64,000 nt of DNA from Richelia sinica FACHB-800 (GTDB lineage Bacteria > Cyanobacteriota > Cyanobacteriia > Cyanobacteriales > Nostocaceae), in the NCBI RefSeq assembly GCF_014698825.1, contig NZ_JACJTT010000004.1, forward strand, positions 62,001 through 126,000. Direction: 5' to 3'. Position 1 is the first letter of the stretch, and every line of letters begins with the position of its first letter. Shown here piece after piece: positions 63,801-64,000 of this stretch. The notes beneath the pieces are model-generated. The model was not told where the DNA came from, made no database searches, and saw only the letters and a program-made list of their open reading frames with translations. The translations under genes and the position numbers were made by a program.

Positions 63801-64000
63801 CGAAGCACCAGAATATCGTCAAGTCAATATTGAAGCATTAATGGAACTGAGTGCGATCGCTGCAAACAACCCCAACCTGCAAATTGAAGAATATATCGTT
63901 TTAGATGTATTAATAGGTCACGCAGTGCGGTTAGCATGGTTAGAGAATCATCCCGATCGGGGCGATCGCTACGATGAAGATAAAGCCTCCGCATGGCGGT
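60880..64000 (+). CDS. GH15-family / phosphorylase-kinase-alpha-like glycoside hydrolase (3' end cut off)
   Basis: 1040 codons are present and the frame is still open at the right edge. It begins MKTSYALSTRLDFYYQQIKT at the ATG at 60880. The N-terminal region is a (alpha/alpha)6 domain with substrate-site blocks (HGDYTDAWVRDNVYSILAVW, YGGPNYPVTVGDL). This matches the cyanobacterial GH15-like proteins of about 1080 residues that resemble eukaryotic phosphorylase-kinase alpha/beta subunits, so ~40 residues are probably missing. Presumed role in alpha-glucan (glycogen) metabolism; catalysis is not proven for the family. Confidence 0.9.
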   Translation, partial: MKTSYALSTRLDFYYQQIKTIILARQNPITGLLPASTAITAHGDYTDAWVRDNVYSILAVWGLALAYRKVDHDEGRTYELEQSVVKLMRGLLFAMMRQSHKVEKFKYTQSLLDGLHAKYNTATGDVVVGDDEWGHLQLDATSIYLLMLAQMTAGGLKIIFTLDEVNFVQNLVYYIGRAYRTPDFGIWERGNKINHGNAELNASSVGMAKAALEAMNGLNLFGVHGGQASVIHVLPDEIARARSTLESLLPRESGSKEVDAAVLSVISYPAFAVENAQLRDRTLKEIITKLAGNYGCKRFLRDGHQTVLEDTHRLHYEPWELKQFENIECEWPLFFTYLMIDSIFSGNQEKVKYYQEHLKSLLVERDGLWLLPELYYVPEENIEAEKSQPHSQTRLPNENIPLVWAQSLYFVGQMLDEGLIAIGDIDPLGRHLSVGKQRDVSVQIALLAEDEDLQAQLEVYGIETQTPNQVEPIQIRQAGELAQIYTQIGRNDKLGLTGRPVRRLRTLTISRIFQIRNQTLVFLPAFLDSQQFYLTLDYHFLVDQIRGELAYIQKSWSDLGRPTLTLMITRTMLETGAEALLELMQELKNGVCGGVRVKLGRLNQLMLTAAIQRIDFIPEEELSPALIKNAGLRCYYLTSYPEKNWRLGHTQEFQMECETNLSLLLNHLRESENIYEQTELLQTLKRLQGLEFDTGYGGPNYPVTVGDLLDEIYTKAGYLGLWAVVRRAAALLQMVDIGLSDAVTSLLIRGKQIAVGRAYSEYSLIVVPMSHTEIADKINNFCREDIRDRVLTQEILIYLGVLIKSEPELFQGLLTLRVGYLILLITSELAQELHATQDEAYDHLMQLSPYEVKTRLQKVLTGYSRMSNLLRQQESLHVKQKESDIAWVVLPIIATEMEVPSGGWRRFRQAEGALNRVPQDFFKQVWLLMHHCKGIVIGDKLERRNRLEGDLMISEMTAGERNFALRIEHLLNKIEAPEYRQVNIEALMELSAIAANNPNLQIEEYIVLDVLIGHAVRLAWLENHPDRGDRYDEDKASAWR

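Noticed and set aside
1-64000. CRISPR array, prophage or integron in the window
   Set aside because: No regularly spaced direct repeats of 23-40 bases, no phage structural genes and no integrase were seen.

Overview
The window looks like chromosomal DNA from a filamentous, Nostoc/Anabaena-type cyanobacterium. The HIP1 octamer GCGATCGC is scattered throughout, intergenic repeats of the kinds common in Nostocales are present, and many genes belong to cyanobacterial families (DUF1830, DUF1997, DUF4079, DUF2795, a PrcA-type protease, a Calvin-cycle class II aldolase, RppA/RppB-type regulators, an AvPCP-type NlpC/P60 amidase). There is no rRNA operon, no CRISPR array, no prophage and no intact insertion sequence. 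The sequence cuts a gene at each end (the tail of an unknown protein at 2-217; a GH15-family enzyme from 60880 to the right edge).

Layout. 1-9.7 kb: a secreted PPC-domain protein, cobS, a TpsB-type outer-membrane transporter, a nitrilase-family amidohydrolase followed by a decayed copy of its own 3' end, fructose-bisphosphate aldolase and a PrcA-like subtilase. 9.7-10.4 kb: BolA next to a CGFS glutaredoxin, a pair whose products bind a shared [2Fe-2S] cluster. 10.4-13.2 kb: a homocitrate/isopropylmalate-synthase-like enzyme with a DHA2 exporter. 13.2-14.9 kb: mostly non-coding, with a near-consensus promoter pointing antisense into a small conserved gene. 14.9-22.2 kb: an OmpR-type regulator, an ABC ATPase with a membrane partner, a cysteine-synthase-like/SbnA-like enzyme coupled to a MATE-like exporter, and an RppA/RppB-type two-component system with a DUF4079 gene. 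23.5-27.3 kb: a B12-binding radical SAM protein, a DICT-domain protein with a degenerate HD-GYP-like half, and a pentapeptide-repeat protein, all in one direction. 27.3-30.8 kb: small proteins, a CPBP protease, ClpS and a STAS protein. 31-38.8 kb: a TIGR03960-type radical SAM fusion, rne, rnhB, a DUF1997 gene and pheA. 38.9-45 kb: a Lon-N-domain protein and the str operon (rpsL-rpsG-fusA-tuf-rpsJ, leftward), with a good promoter and internal hairpins. 45-50 kb: an A-type Fe-S protein, a cupin, a pentapeptide-RidA fusion, a MITE-like palindrome and an AT-rich pair containing a single-HKD PLD-like protein. 50-54 kb: a class-A-type serine hydrolase divergent from NlpC/P60, a GT2 glycosyltransferase, an MFS transporter, tRNA-Arg and moaC. 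54-60 kb: small conserved genes, a phnD-phnC-phnE phosphonate/phosphite transporter and a MazF-type toxin-antitoxin pair. 60.4-64 kb: a 43-residue protein with a strong ribosome-binding site, and the GH15 enzyme.

Most of this is ordinary cyanobacterial chromosome. The parts that look least described are the pentapeptide-RidA fusion (46409-47539), the AT-rich PLD-like pair behind a MITE-like element (47565-48611), the two small biosynthesis-plus-exporter units (10422-13226 and 17254-19669), the radical SAM/DICT/pentapeptide cluster (23495-27257), and the strong promoter facing DUF6761-like gene 14122-14370 in antisense. All functional calls come from reading the sequence; no database search was run.
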